DNA from: Lachnospiraceae bacterium
GTDB taxonomy: Bacteria > Bacillota > Clostridia > Lachnospirales > Lachnospiraceae
Reading direction: 5' to 3'
DNA: 54,547 nt
Assembly: GCA_900757195.1 (NCBI GenBank)
Contig: CAAEMZ010000040.1
Coordinates: 1-54,547, forward strand
In this document: one piece after another, positions 8,678-16,766 of the stretch
Layout: every line of letters begins with the position of its first letter
How positions within the stretch are numbered: the first letter of the stretch is position 1
The notes under the pieces: model-generated
Seen by the model: only the letters and a program-made list of their open reading frames with translations
The model's database searches: none
Told to the model about the DNA's origin: nothing
Made by a program: the position numbers and the translations under genes

Positions 8678-9295
8678 TCAAATATGTTTTACTGCTTCCG
8701 CGATCATGTTCACGGTTCCCTCAATTCCGAATCTGGAACTGGATATGGACATATCATAAGAGGCGCTTCTTCCCCATTTGATATCGCTGTAATAATTATG
8801 ATAACCGGCACGCCGTTTATCAATTCGGTTCATCAGGCTTTCCGCCCGTTTCCAGTCAATATTCTGGCGTTTCATAATCCGTTCGATCCGGTCCTCTTTA
8901 TCCCCGTGGATAAATACGGAAAGCAGGTCATCCCGGTTGGACAATATCGATTCCGCACAGCGTCCGATAAAAATGCAGGAGCCTTCTCCCGCCAGCTTCT
9001 GAATCGTCCGGCTCTGCATAAAAAACAGGCTGTCATTCGTCAGATAATCCATGGATGTAATCATGGCCGCATCTGCCGTCGGATTTCCCGAACAGAAACC
9101 GTTTAAAATCCAGCTCGTCCGCTTTTCGTCCGCATTTTCAAAAAGTGACTGTGCCAGCCCGGAATCAATGGCTGTCTGTTTCAGCAGCACCTTATCGTAA
9201 CATGGAATCCCCAGTTTTTTTCCAAGTTTCTCTCCGATTTCACGGCCTCCGCTGCCGTATTCACGCCCAATACAAATAATTGTTTTTTCTGTCAT
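8678..9295 (-). CDS. Cytidylate-kinase-like family protein (AAA_26 type)
   Basis: 205 residues from the ATG at 9295 (GGAAGGGG upstream). A TTG 21 bases earlier is possible but less likely. The start ICIGREYGSGGREIGEKLGK holds a nucleotide-binding loop of the GSGGxxIG form used by cytidylate kinase-like proteins instead of a classic Walker A. Later, FIGRCAESIL and an arginine-rich lid (ERIMKRQNIDWKRAE) fit the same fold. The true substrate is unknown; this family is common in gut clostridia and is distinct from housekeeping Cmk. It is 21 bases downstream of the MATE gene, so the two are probably co-transcribed. Confidence 0.85.
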   Translation of the reverse strand: MTEKTIICIGREYGSGGREIGEKLGKKLGIPCYDKVLLKQTAIDSGLAQSLFENADEKRTSWILNGFCSGNPTADAAMITSMDYLTNDSLFFMQSRTIQKLAGEGSCIFIGRCAESILSNRDDLLSVFIHGDKEDRIERIMKRQNIDWKRAESLMNRIDKRRAGYHNYYSDIKWGRSASYDMSISSSRFGIEGTVNMIAEAVKHI

Positions 9296-9316
9296 AAAAA
9301 ACGCCCCTTCCGTCAA

Positions 9317-10657
9317 TTACTGTACGATGTACTTCTGTGCCCATCTGCCCTGTCTGTAAAAAACACAGGTCAGAACCGTTGCGATCGACCAGCCGATCGG
9401 CCAGGACATCCAAATGCCTGTCACTCCGAAAATGCCGGCCAGTATGTAAGATAACAAAACTCTCAGCACCAGGTCCGTAAATGTTGCGATCATAAACAAC
9501 CGCATCGCCCCGGCGCCGCGGAGTACGCCGTCTCCGATCAGTTTCACAGAGATAACGAAATAAAATGGAGAAACAATCCTGAGGAAAACTTTTCCGGTCT
9601 CCAGCGCTGTGCCTCCGCCATCGCCACTCATAAATAATTGTATCATATTTTCACCAAAAATAAAGAATACAATGAAAAATGGTATCGCTGCCAGCAGACA
9701 CATTTTAATTCCGGCGCCAAATCCTTTTTTCACCCGCTCGATCCTGCCGCCGCCCAGGTTCTGGGCCGTAAAACTGGATACCCCGTTTCCCATCGTTGTA
9801 AAGCAGGTAATCGTGAAGGTATTGAGCTTAATCGCCGCAGAATACCCGGCGATGACGGAAGAACCGAAGGAATTGACCAGACTCTGGATAAAAATATTTC
9901 CCACAGAAATAAAGCTCTGCTGCAGAATACTCGGAACCGCGATCCGGCTGATCCGCTTCAGCATATCCCCTGAAAATAATTCATACTTCTCCGCCGTCTG
10001 AACCCGCTTCAGCCGCTGCGCCAATGTCATCAGGGCCAGCACACAGGCCGCCCCCTGGGCCAGAAAGGTGGCCCAGGCCACACCGGCCACGCCCCAGTGG
10101 AACCCGGCCACAAACCATATATCCAGAAAAATATTTCCGATTGACGAACCGATCAGAAAATACAGGGGTGTTTTCGAATCGCCCAGAGATGTGAAAATTC
10201 CCGTAGCCACGTTATATAAAAACAGAAAAAGGAAACCGCCCAGATAAATCCTCAGATAAAGAGCCCCGTCCGTAAAAATATTTTCCGGCGTGTTAATCAT
10301 CATCATCAGTCCCCGGCTTCCCAGAAGTCCTCCGGCCGTAAGCGCCACCGAAAGCGCCGCCGAAGATATCAGCGTCGTAAATACTGCCGTTTTCATTTTT
10401 CCATATTCTTTCGCTCCAAAAAGCTGGGAAATCACCACAGAACAGCCAATATTGCTGCCGACGGCAATCGCCATAAAAATCATGGTTATCGGATAGGAGG
10501 CGCCAACCGCCGCCAGCGCATTCTCCCCCGCAAATTTTCCCGCAATCACACTGTCGGCGATATTGTAAAGCTGCTGAAAAATGACACTGATAAACATCGG
10601 TATCGTAAACTTCCAGAGCACTGTCTGCGGATTTCCTTCTGTCAGATCTTTAATCAT
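9317..10657 (-). CDS. MATE family multidrug/cation efflux transporter
   Basis: 446 residues, with the twelve-helix pattern of the MATE/NorM family. The N-terminal sequence (EGNPQTVLWKFTIPMF, then FQQLYNIADSVIAGKF) is characteristic of clostridial DinF-like members. These export cationic drugs or other small molecules using a Na+ or H+ gradient; the substrate is unknown. The ATG at 10657 has GGGAGAAGG upstream. The divergent LysR gene and the palindrome between them suggest control by that regulator. Confidence 0.93.
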   Translation of the reverse strand: MIKDLTEGNPQTVLWKFTIPMFISVIFQQLYNIADSVIAGKFAGENALAAVGASYPITMIFMAIAVGSNIGCSVVISQLFGAKEYGKMKTAVFTTLISSAALSVALTAGGLLGSRGLMMMINTPENIFTDGALYLRIYLGGFLFLFLYNVATGIFTSLGDSKTPLYFLIGSSIGNIFLDIWFVAGFHWGVAGVAWATFLAQGAACVLALMTLAQRLKRVQTAEKYELFSGDMLKRISRIAVPSILQQSFISVGNIFIQSLVNSFGSSVIAGYSAAIKLNTFTITCFTTMGNGVSSFTAQNLGGGRIERVKKGFGAGIKMCLLAAIPFFIVFFIFGENMIQLFMSGDGGGTALETGKVFLRIVSPFYFVISVKLIGDGVLRGAGAMRLFMIATFTDLVLRVLLSYILAGIFGVTGIWMSWPIGWSIATVLTCVFYRQGRWAQKYIVQ

Positions 10658-10704
10658 TGTTATCCTTCTCCCGTTAAAATTGATTGTTTTTTTATCCGAA
10701 GGAC

Positions 10705-10749
10705 ATTATACTATAGAATATGTAATAAACAAAATCAATGAATTCTATA
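10705..10749. promoter_or_regulatory. MATE promoter enclosed by a palindromic operator candidate for the LysR regulator
   Basis: Perfect 8-base inverted arms TATAGAAT (10712-10719) and ATTCTATA (10742-10749) are 22 bases apart. On the minus strand the MATE promoter has TATAAT at 10710-10705 and a weak TTTGTT -35 at 10733-10728, 17 bases away. The -35 thus lies between the two arms. The layout suits binding by the divergent LysR protein, with control of both genes. Confidence 0.55.
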
Positions 10750-10782
10750 TAGTTCATTAATTATATTTATGGAGGTTCGTCT

Positions 10783-11679
10783 ATGTCTGTGAACTTTGAT
10801 TTTTACCGCACTTTTTATTATGTGGGAAAATATAAAAATATTACCGCGGCAGCAAAGGCGCTGTTCGTCACCCAGCCGACTGTAACCCACGCCATTCAGG
10901 CGCTGGAACGGGAGCTTAACTGTTCTCTTTTTATCCGTTCCCAAAAGGGCGTTTCCTTTACACCGGAAGGCGCCGTCTTTTACCGCCAGATTGCGGCCGC
11001 CTGCGAAACGATTTTCGAAGCGGAACAAAACCTCGAAGCTGCAAAAAATCTTTCCGAAGGTCTTATCGCTATCGGCGCCAGTGAAACAACACTGCATCAT
11101 TATCTTATGCCAATCCTGGCAGATTTCCGCAGAAACCATCCCGGCATCCGCCTGAAGCTTTTCAACGCCAGTACCCCGGCCATGCTGGAAGAAGTGTTGA
11201 ACGGTCATATGGATTTTGCAGTTCTTGTCTTAAACAGCGGTTACTGTCACGATGAGCTTCTGGTCACCCGGCTGACAGATTTTCAGGATATTATGATTGC
11301 CGGACCGGAATTTTCCTTTCTCCGCGGCCGGACACTGTCGCTGAAGGAGCTTTCCGGCCTTCCCCTGGTGTCCCTCGAAAAAAACACCCTGACCCGGCGG
11401 CACTTTGAAAATGTTTTCAAAGACTGTGACCCTTTGCCGGAACCGGACATCGAACTGGCCACGACAGACCTGATCGTTCCCGTTGTGGAAAATGGTCTCG
11501 GCATCGGCCTTGTTCCCGAACCCTTCGCCCGGGAGGCCCTTGCCGGAGGAAGGGTCTTCCGGCTGACCATCAAAGAGCCTGTTCCCCGCCGTGAAATCTG
11601 TCTGATTCAAAAGAAAAAGACCTCCCCTTCCATTGCAGGGAAAGCCTTTATTCAATATCTTCTGTCAGATAATCGATGA
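10783..11679 (+). CDS. LysR family transcriptional regulator
   Basis: 298 residues, the standard LysR length. The N-terminal winged helix-turn-helix spans about residues 1-60 (YVGKYKNITAAAKALFVTQP, then ALERELNCSLFIR). The remainder is the two-lobed effector-binding domain. The ATG at 10783 has GGAGG upstream. It is divergent from the MATE exporter gene, its likely target, and binds an unknown small ligand. Its 3' end overlaps the convergent eutP gene by 32 bases. Confidence 0.93.
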   Translation: MSVNFDFYRTFYYVGKYKNITAAAKALFVTQPTVTHAIQALERELNCSLFIRSQKGVSFTPEGAVFYRQIAAACETIFEAEQNLEAAKNLSEGLIAIGASETTLHHYLMPILADFRRNHPGIRLKLFNASTPAMLEEVLNGHMDFAVLVLNSGYCHDELLVTRLTDFQDIMIAGPEFSFLRGRTLSLKELSGLPLVSLEKNTLTRRHFENVFKDCDPLPEPDIELATTDLIVPVVENGLGIGLVPEPFAREALAGGRVFRLTIKEPVPRREICLIQKKKTSPSIAGKAFIQYLLSDNR

Positions 11680-12088
11680 GCGCTTCTACGCCTTCACCGG
11701 TCATACTGCATATTTTAAAAATCGGATGGGCTCCGGCCAGAGCCAGACTTTTTTCAGCCCGGATCAACTGTTTTTCATCCGTGATCAGATCGCTTTTGGT
11801 AATCACGCCGACCATCGGCTTCTGGAACATGGCCTGAAGTCCCGGCGGCAGCGTAAATGTCATATCTGTCGGGTCCTGTAATAAAAGAACCACATCCACC
11901 CCCATGGACGTTACCGCCAGCGCCTGATAAAACTGACGCCGTTCCACATATTCCCCGGGCGTATCGATGATATTATCCGTCACCGTAAGCGCCTGGGTCT
12001 TTTTGTATGTCATCTGCTGATTCGTCAGATACTGGCAGAGCGTCGTCTTTCCGCAGGACACCTTTCCGATGAGCATTAATTTTTTCAT
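11648..12088 (-). CDS. eutP: EutP/PduV family microcompartment-associated GTPase-like protein
   Basis: 146 residues. P-loop GKVSCGKTT at residues 8-16, then DTPGEY (switch II-like) and TKSD (guanine specificity) are the EutP/PduV G motifs. The family is linked to microcompartments; EutP has been reported to act on acetate/ATP and PduV to bind the shell, so the role here is open. It is the last gene of the eut operon, 11 bases after eutS. Its 3' end overlaps the lysR 3' end by 32 bases, and no terminator is visible. Confidence 0.92.
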   Translation of the reverse strand: MKKLMLIGKVSCGKTTLCQYLTNQQMTYKKTQALTVTDNIIDTPGEYVERRQFYQALAVTSMGVDVVLLLQDPTDMTFTLPPGLQAMFQKPMVGVITKSDLITDEKQLIRAEKSLALAGAHPIFKICSMTGEGVEALIDYLTEDIE

Positions 12089-12099
12089 GTCTATCCTCC

Positions 12100-12465
12100 T
12101 CAGGTCCGGGTAATCGGCGCCACATCAAATCCAAGAACATTGGCCAGCGTATCATTGACCGCAGTCAGCGCAGCCTCCACGCTGGAAACGTCGCCGCAGA
12201 TTACCAGAGAACCGCTGAAACGGTCCACAAAAACAATATCTACGGCTGCCGCCTTTGTCGCCACATCGGCGCCGATAATGGCCGCCTCACTCGGTGTGAT
12301 CGTCATAATGCCGAGAGCCCCCCGGTTGTCCGTAATGACGCCGAGTTTTGTATACAGATCCTCTTTGGGATTGGCGATCATATGGGCCATCGTCGTCTGC
12401 TTTCCGGGCACGAATTCCTGAATAATTCTCTGTTTTCCTTCATGATTGTTCATCAAACCATCCAA
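12100..12465 (-). CDS. eutS: Microcompartment shell protein, EutS/PduU family
   Basis: 121 residues if the TTG at 12465 is used (AGAGGTG seven bases upstream); an ATG at 12453 would give 117. The sequence RIIQEFVPGKQTTMAHMIA is the hallmark N-terminal beta-barrel strand of the circularly permuted BMC shell proteins EutS/PduU. The BMC fold follows, with ITPSEAAIIGADVATKAA. It should form a shell hexamer capped by a small barrel. It lies between the pduT-like gene and eutP. Confidence 0.93.
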   Translation of the reverse strand: MDGLMNNHEGKQRIIQEFVPGKQTTMAHMIANPKEDLYTKLGVITDNRGALGIMTITPSEAAIIGADVATKAAAVDIVFVDRFSGSLVICGDVSSVEAALTAVNDTLANVLGFDVAPITRT

Positions 12466-12477
12466 TATCCGTCACCT

Positions 12478-13032
12478 CTACATCAGACTTTCAAAAATTT
12501 CCGGCCGCGGGCTCGGAATAACCACACTGGATACGAGAAGACCGTTCTTTTTGCCTTCTGCGCTTCCGGCTTCCACCGATGCTTTCACCGAAGCCACATC
12601 CCCTGTCATCACTACAAAGGATTTGCCGCCCAGTCCCATGCCGAGACGTACGTCCAAAAGAGTTACATTTGCCGCTTTCACCGCCGCATCGGCGCCGTAA
12701 ACTGCCGCTGTGATACTGAAAAATTCCATAACGCCGATGGCGCCTCTTCCATGGAATTCCGTTGCCTGGTTAATGGCTTCGATCACCTGCGGATGAACCC
12801 TCGGAATGACTGTCGAATCCACCACGTGACTGTCTCCGATAGCCATGCCCGCATCCAGAGATGCTTTGACAGCGGCAACCTCACCGGTAAATAATATGCT
12901 GTATTTTCCCGGACATACCGGTTTTGCAAAGGTCAGTTCCACCTGAGCCGCCTTTAAAATTCCATCGGCCGCTTCCACCCCTTTGGCAATACTGTTCAGT
13001 TCAAGAAAACCTACGGTCTCGATCATAGCCAT
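12478..13032 (-). CDS. pduT: Tandem-BMC shell protein of the PduT family (probable iron-sulfur shell protein)
   Basis: 184 residues, the same length as PduT, with two BMC domains (about residues 1-90 and 95-184). Cys40 in KPVCPGKYS matches the pore cysteine (Cys38) that holds a [4Fe-4S] cluster at the centre of the PduT trimer. The ATG at 13032 overlaps the pduS-like stop codon as TGATG; a TTG one codon earlier is possible. PduT is thought to carry electrons across the shell, and the direct coupling to pduS supports that here. Finding it inside an eut operon is noteworthy. Confidence 0.9.
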   Translation of the reverse strand: MAMIETVGFLELNSIAKGVEAADGILKAAQVELTFAKPVCPGKYSILFTGEVAAVKASLDAGMAIGDSHVVDSTVIPRVHPQVIEAINQATEFHGRGAIGVMEFFSITAAVYGADAAVKAANVTLLDVRLGMGLGGKSFVVMTGDVASVKASVEAGSAEGKKNGLLVSSVVIPSPRPEIFESLM

Positions 13033-14381
13033 CAACCTGCCCTTTCAATAATTATTCTCTGTCCGACAGAAACCACTCTGCCGGAAATACTTGCATGGAT
13101 ATTTGCTCCCATGGCACCTTCCGGGATTTTTGCGATCAGCTGCCCCGCCTGAACTCTGTCTCCGGCCTGAACAACCGGCTCTGACGGCGCGCCGATATGC
13201 ATACTGACGGGAATTTCCACCCGTTCCGGCGTTCCTTCTTTCAGTGTATCAATTTTTAAATCATACCAGGATGCCACGCCCACTCTGGCTGCGACCCTGG
13301 ATGCCGGAATCTTCCGTCCGTCCCGGTTTTTATCGGCCGCCCATACGCTTTCTTCCCGGTGATAACGGATCCCCGCTTCCCGAAGCGCCCCTTTAATCAC
13401 CTGATTCACCCGTTTCGGCTGAAGCCCCATCGGGCAGGCAAATTCTTCACAGACGCCGCACTCACAGCAAAGGGCGGCGTTCTGAATGTCCCTGTCATCA
13501 AGAACTTTTGAAACATCGCCTGCCATGGCAAGTTTACGCATAATCAGGTTCGGTTTCAGCGGATGGCCGAGCAGATGTCTCGGACACATATCGGTACAAT
13601 ACCGACACTGGATACAGGCCGACCGGGCCCTGTTAAACATATGCTGCAGGGAAATCTGCGTCTTCCGTGCAATGGCACAGTCCTCCGAAAGTACCAGAAT
13701 TCCGGAAGTCGTCTTTGTCACCACCGCATTTTTAGCTTCCTCCATGGTCATCCGGGCGCCCATCATCGGCCCGCCGGATACAATAAAATACCGGGATTTT
13801 TTTGCACCGCCCGCAAGGGCAATACATGTTTCAAAGGAAGTTCCCACAGGAACATGAAGGACCGACGGATTCCGGACTTCCCCGGTCACGGTCAGATATT
13901 TTTCCGTAAAGGGTTTCCCTTCCATGGCGTCGCTGATACCAAGCATCGTTGCCACATTGGAAACAACGCAGCCCACATCCAGCGGTATTCCTGCCGGAGG
14001 AACCACCCGCCCTGTGACTTCATAAACCATGGTCTGCTCGTCCCCCGCCGGATAAAAGCTGTCCATTTTTGCCAGTTCAACCCTGGAGTTTTTAGCCTTC
14101 AATACTTTTTCCAGCGCTTTGATTTCTTCGGTATAGGTTTTTTTCAAAGCGATCCGGCACTGTGCGGCGCCAAGCAGCTCCTGTACGGCTTCCGCCGCAG
14201 AAACAACCCGTTCTCCAAGGTGTTTCATAATATAGCGGTCCGTCCGGAGCAGCGGCTCACATTCTGCGCCGTTGATAATCAGATATTCCACCCCGCCGCC
14301 GCTGTATTTGACATGGGTCGGAAAACCGGCGCCGCCGCATCCGACAATACCGGCTTCTTTAATACAATTCAATAAATCCAT
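13032..14381 (-). CDS. pduS: PduS-like cobalamin reductase / RnfC-related flavoprotein
   Basis: 449 residues (PduS of propanediol systems is about 450). The N-terminal GIVGCGGAGFPTHVK and NGAECEPLL are the RnfC/NuoF-like flavin and nucleotide region. Two [4Fe-4S] ferredoxin-like clusters are visible: C256IQCRYCTDMC266P and C306ECGVCEEFAC316P. The C-terminal SLBB/barrel-like segment is near residues 395-449. PduS reduces cob(II)alamin to cob(I)alamin for the adenosyltransferase (EutT here) and may pass electrons to PduT. It is 17 bases after eutN and coupled to the pduT-like gene. Confidence 0.92.
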   Translation of the reverse strand: MDLLNCIKEAGIVGCGGAGFPTHVKYSGGGVEYLIINGAECEPLLRTDRYIMKHLGERVVSAAEAVQELLGAAQCRIALKKTYTEEIKALEKVLKAKNSRVELAKMDSFYPAGDEQTMVYEVTGRVVPPAGIPLDVGCVVSNVATMLGISDAMEGKPFTEKYLTVTGEVRNPSVLHVPVGTSFETCIALAGGAKKSRYFIVSGGPMMGARMTMEEAKNAVVTKTTSGILVLSEDCAIARKTQISLQHMFNRARSACIQCRYCTDMCPRHLLGHPLKPNLIMRKLAMAGDVSKVLDDRDIQNAALCCECGVCEEFACPMGLQPKRVNQVIKGALREAGIRYHREESVWAADKNRDGRKIPASRVAARVGVASWYDLKIDTLKEGTPERVEIPVSMHIGAPSEPVVQAGDRVQAGQLIAKIPEGAMGANIHASISGRVVSVGQRIIIERAG

Positions 14382-14398
14382 GGATTCACTTCCTGTTC

Positions 14399-14674
14399 TT
14401 ATTTTTTACCTTTCATGATTTCCATAGAATCAATAATCCCCACAATGGCGCTGTCCACCGGAATTTCTTCCCTTCCCGATGCCCGCCGGGCCGTACTGCC
14501 TGTGACGACAAGCACATCCTCGCCCACACCGGCGCCGACCATATCCGCAGCCACGAAAACATCCCCCTTATCCCGGGCAGTTTCCGTTTCTTTTACAATC
14601 ATGAGTTTTTGTCCATTCAGGCTGTCCTGTTTTTTTGTCGCCCATACATGGCCGATCACTTTACAAATAAGCAT
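14399..14674 (-). CDS. eutN: Microcompartment vertex protein, EutN/CcmL family
   Basis: 91 residues from the ATG at 14674 with AGGGGG upstream; longer readings are excluded because they lie inside pduL. It begins MLICKVIGHVWATKK and contains VGAGVGEDVLVVTGSTAR and PVDSAIVGIID, classic for the pentameric BMC-P proteins that close shell vertices. It is the only vertex protein gene in the operon. Confidence 0.95.
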   Translation of the reverse strand: MLICKVIGHVWATKKQDSLNGQKLMIVKETETARDKGDVFVAADMVGAGVGEDVLVVTGSTARRASGREEIPVDSAIVGIIDSMEIMKGKK

Positions 14675-14684
14675 ATGCGTCCCC

Positions 14685-15602
14685 CTAAAGGATTTTTGTT
14701 TTTTTATGTCCGGCTCTGAAAATATCCCTGGCCGCCGGTGTGATAATCGTTCCCTTCGCAAAACGAAGGGTTTCGCCGCGGCAGGACTCCACATAGCCCT
14801 TTGCCATCTTTTCTGTCACCAGTTTTTCACAGATGACCTCCGGACACGGAGCTGCTTTCAGAGGCATACCGCCGTCTTCCGAAGCTGCAGTCCCACTGCC
14901 TTCCGAAACCTTTTCCCGGCATCCTTTTTCCTCTTCCAGTATGGCACAGACATTTTTTACAACCTGCTGAATCAACTGTTCCATATCCATAACTGTCATC
15001 CCCTTACGCTCACATGGCGTATCATATAAAATAAATGCTTCCGTACCCACCCGGTATCCGCAGGCATTGGCCTCGTCAAAATCAATGTGCATGGCCGGGG
15101 CAAAGCTTTCTTTCACCCGGACCGGGACGTCCTCAAAAATCACCTTCCGGTCGCTTTCGATTTCCACACGGACCTTCTGTCCGTCAGATACACCGTATTC
15201 CAATGCGTCCTGAGGGCGCATATGGATATGGTTCCGGGCAACGATCACACTGCCGTCCGCCCGGATTTCCCCGTGGGTTCCGATCATCATCACATCTGAG
15301 GCGCCTTCCAGATTTCCCGAGAGATTGACCGGCGCCTTTAACCCCAGTCTTCGGCAGTCGGTCCGGGATAATTCTACCTGCACCGCCGTCCTCGGAGGAC
15401 CGAGCACCGCAACATTTTCCACACAGCCGTCCTTTGTGACCAGTTTTACGCGCTGTTCACTTAAATACTCTCCGGGCTGAGATAAATCCCGTCGTTTTTT
15501 AAGCGCTGCACCTTTGCCAAAAAGAGCTTCAATCGCTTCTGCGGTCAAATGGACATGGGCGCCGGAAGCTTCGATAAGAATTTTTTTCCGCTTTTTTTCC
15601 AT
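14685..15602 (-). CDS. pduL: PduL-type phosphotransacylase with a C-terminal extension
   Basis: 305 residues against about 210 for ordinary PduL. The catalytic part spans residues 1-200 with metal-ligand motifs AHVHL (15-19) and RNHIHM (123-128). It converts acetyl-CoA plus phosphate to acetyl phosphate and CoA inside the compartment. Residues 206-225 form an amphipathic helix (MEQLIQQVVKNVCAILEEE) like an encapsulation peptide. After a Gly/Ser-rich linker, a 50-residue tail contains LVTEKMAKGY and IITPAARD, echoing the N-terminus of the neighbouring EutT. Its ATG overlaps the eutT stop as TAATG, so translation is coupled. Confidence 0.92.
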   Translation of the reverse strand: MEKKRKKILIEASGAHVHLTAEAIEALFGKGAALKKRRDLSQPGEYLSEQRVKLVTKDGCVENVAVLGPPRTAVQVELSRTDCRRLGLKAPVNLSGNLEGASDVMMIGTHGEIRADGSVIVARNHIHMRPQDALEYGVSDGQKVRVEIESDRKVIFEDVPVRVKESFAPAMHIDFDEANACGYRVGTEAFILYDTPCERKGMTVMDMEQLIQQVVKNVCAILEEEKGCREKVSEGSGTAASEDGGMPLKAAPCPEVICEKLVTEKMAKGYVESCRGETLRFAKGTIITPAARDIFRAGHKKTKIL

Positions 15603-16357
15603 TACCCTCTGCCTCCTTTGTATTTTCCCGCCAGCCACTTACAGAATACGATATAGACGCCGCTGCTCAGCCGGTTCAGACACCGGATAATATCCGGGCG
15701 TTCCACGCTGCCGTCGACCCCCATAAAGGCATGGGCCGCCGCCAGCTCTGTTTCCCGTACCTTTGTCCGAAGACGGTTCAACTCTGCTGCCATCCTTCCC
15801 ATCTTATAGTCCGGTATCGGATGATCGGTACCGAAATATTTTTTTACATTATGGGAATATTCACGGATTTCTTTATCCTCCAGCCCAAAAAGCGGTAATG
15901 GTTCCAGAGTCTCGTCCTTCACTTCAGCGCCGAGTATCTGACGGACATTTTTGAGAATATCCCCCAAATCTGCCGTCAGATCTTCATGACCGCTTTCAAA
16001 GGCTTCCGCCTGAAGACAGATAATCTCCGCCTGAAGGCTGTCCAGCATCCCCCGGAATTCGATTCTCGGATGGGTCTTTGGCACGAGAAGGTTTCCCCTC
16101 AAATGGGTCATATGTTCCGGTTTTTCACTGTAACCGGCGCCGGTTCCGGCATCAATATATGTACGCTGCCCGTGATTTGAAAGAGGTGTCCGGGTCATCA
16201 CCACAGGCTCGCTGTCCATGATGACCAGCCCAATTCCCCGGTCACGGAGATACTCTCTGGCAAGAGGCGTTACAAACACATCCGGCGCCACCCGGTATTC
16301 CGTTGTATCCTCCAAAAGAGCCGCTGCCCGAAGCATGGTCTCTGTCAATATTTTCAT
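15602..16357 (-). CDS. eutT: EutT-type cob(I)alamin adenosyltransferase
   Basis: 251 residues. HPRIEFRGMLDSLQAE (near residue 95) is the family signature for ATP/corrinoid binding. It adenosylates cob(I)alamin to make the cofactor of ethanolamine ammonia-lyase. The N-terminal 40 residues end in VTPLAREYLRDR, a short module also seen at the end of PduL. The HX11CCX2C metal motif of Salmonella EutT is absent: the matching stretch (HGQRTYIDAGTG, then EKPEHMTH) has no cysteines. This points to the metal-independent Firmicute type. It lies 41 bases after eutM. Confidence 0.9.
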   Translation of the reverse strand: MKILTETMLRAAALLEDTTEYRVAPDVFVTPLAREYLRDRGIGLVIMDSEPVVMTRTPLSNHGQRTYIDAGTGAGYSEKPEHMTHLRGNLLVPKTHPRIEFRGMLDSLQAEIICLQAEAFESGHEDLTADLGDILKNVRQILGAEVKDETLEPLPLFGLEDKEIREYSHNVKKYFGTDHPIPDYKMGRMAAELNRLRTKVRETELAAAHAFMGVDGSVERPDIIRCLNRLSSGVYIVFCKWLAGKYKGGRG

Positions 16358-16398
16358 ACCAACCTCTTCTTTACTGTTTATTTCTTACAAACAACGGA

Positions 16399-16683
16399 CT
16401 ATTTTAATGTCGGAAGAATGTATTCCACTTCCTCATGAGGGCGTGGAATTACGTGAACGCTCACTAATTCACCCACATTTGCTGCGGCTGCTGCACCGGC
16501 GTCAGTTGCCGCCTTTACAGCGCCGACATCTCCGCGGACCATAACGGTAACAAGACCGCCGCCCACATGAACTTTACCGATCAGCGTCACATTCGCTGCC
16601 TTAACCATCGCATCGGCTGCCTCAATCGAACCTACCAAACCTTTTGTTTCAATCATACCTAAAGCCTGAACTACATCTGCCAT
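16399..16683 (-). CDS. eutM: Major hexameric BMC shell protein, EutM/PduA family
   Basis: 94 residues from the ATG at 16683, preceded by AAGGAGG, the strongest ribosome site in the operon, as expected for the most abundant shell protein. ALGMIETKGLVGSIEAAD and the pore loop KVHVGGGLVT (Gly-rich), followed by IPRPHEEVE, are characteristic of EutM/PduA. It forms the flat shell hexamers with a small central pore. Confidence 0.95.
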   Translation of the reverse strand: MADVVQALGMIETKGLVGSIEAADAMVKAANVTLIGKVHVGGGLVTVMVRGDVGAVKAATDAGAAAAANVGELVSVHVIPRPHEEVEYILPTLK

Positions 16684-16745
16684 AATAATAGCCTCCTTAA
16701 AATTTAATACGTATTTCGCGTTTTTATTGACTTCATTTATCATCA

Positions 16746-16763
16746 TTCTCTATGGAAAGAGAA
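16746..16763 (-). other. Small hairpin in the eutE-eutM spacer
   Basis: TTCTCT and AGAGAA pair around a six-base loop in the 83-base gap between eutE and eutM, the longest gap inside the operon. It could stabilise or process the message to raise eutM output, but the stem is short and the role is a guess. Confidence 0.3.
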
Positions 16764-16766
16764 GAA

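Noticed and set aside
8620..8680. Frame continuing past the TGA stop of the cytidylate-kinase-like gene, as a possible selenocysteine readthrough
   Set aside because: The continuation is short, has no family match, and no selenocysteine insertion hairpin is visible right after the TGA.
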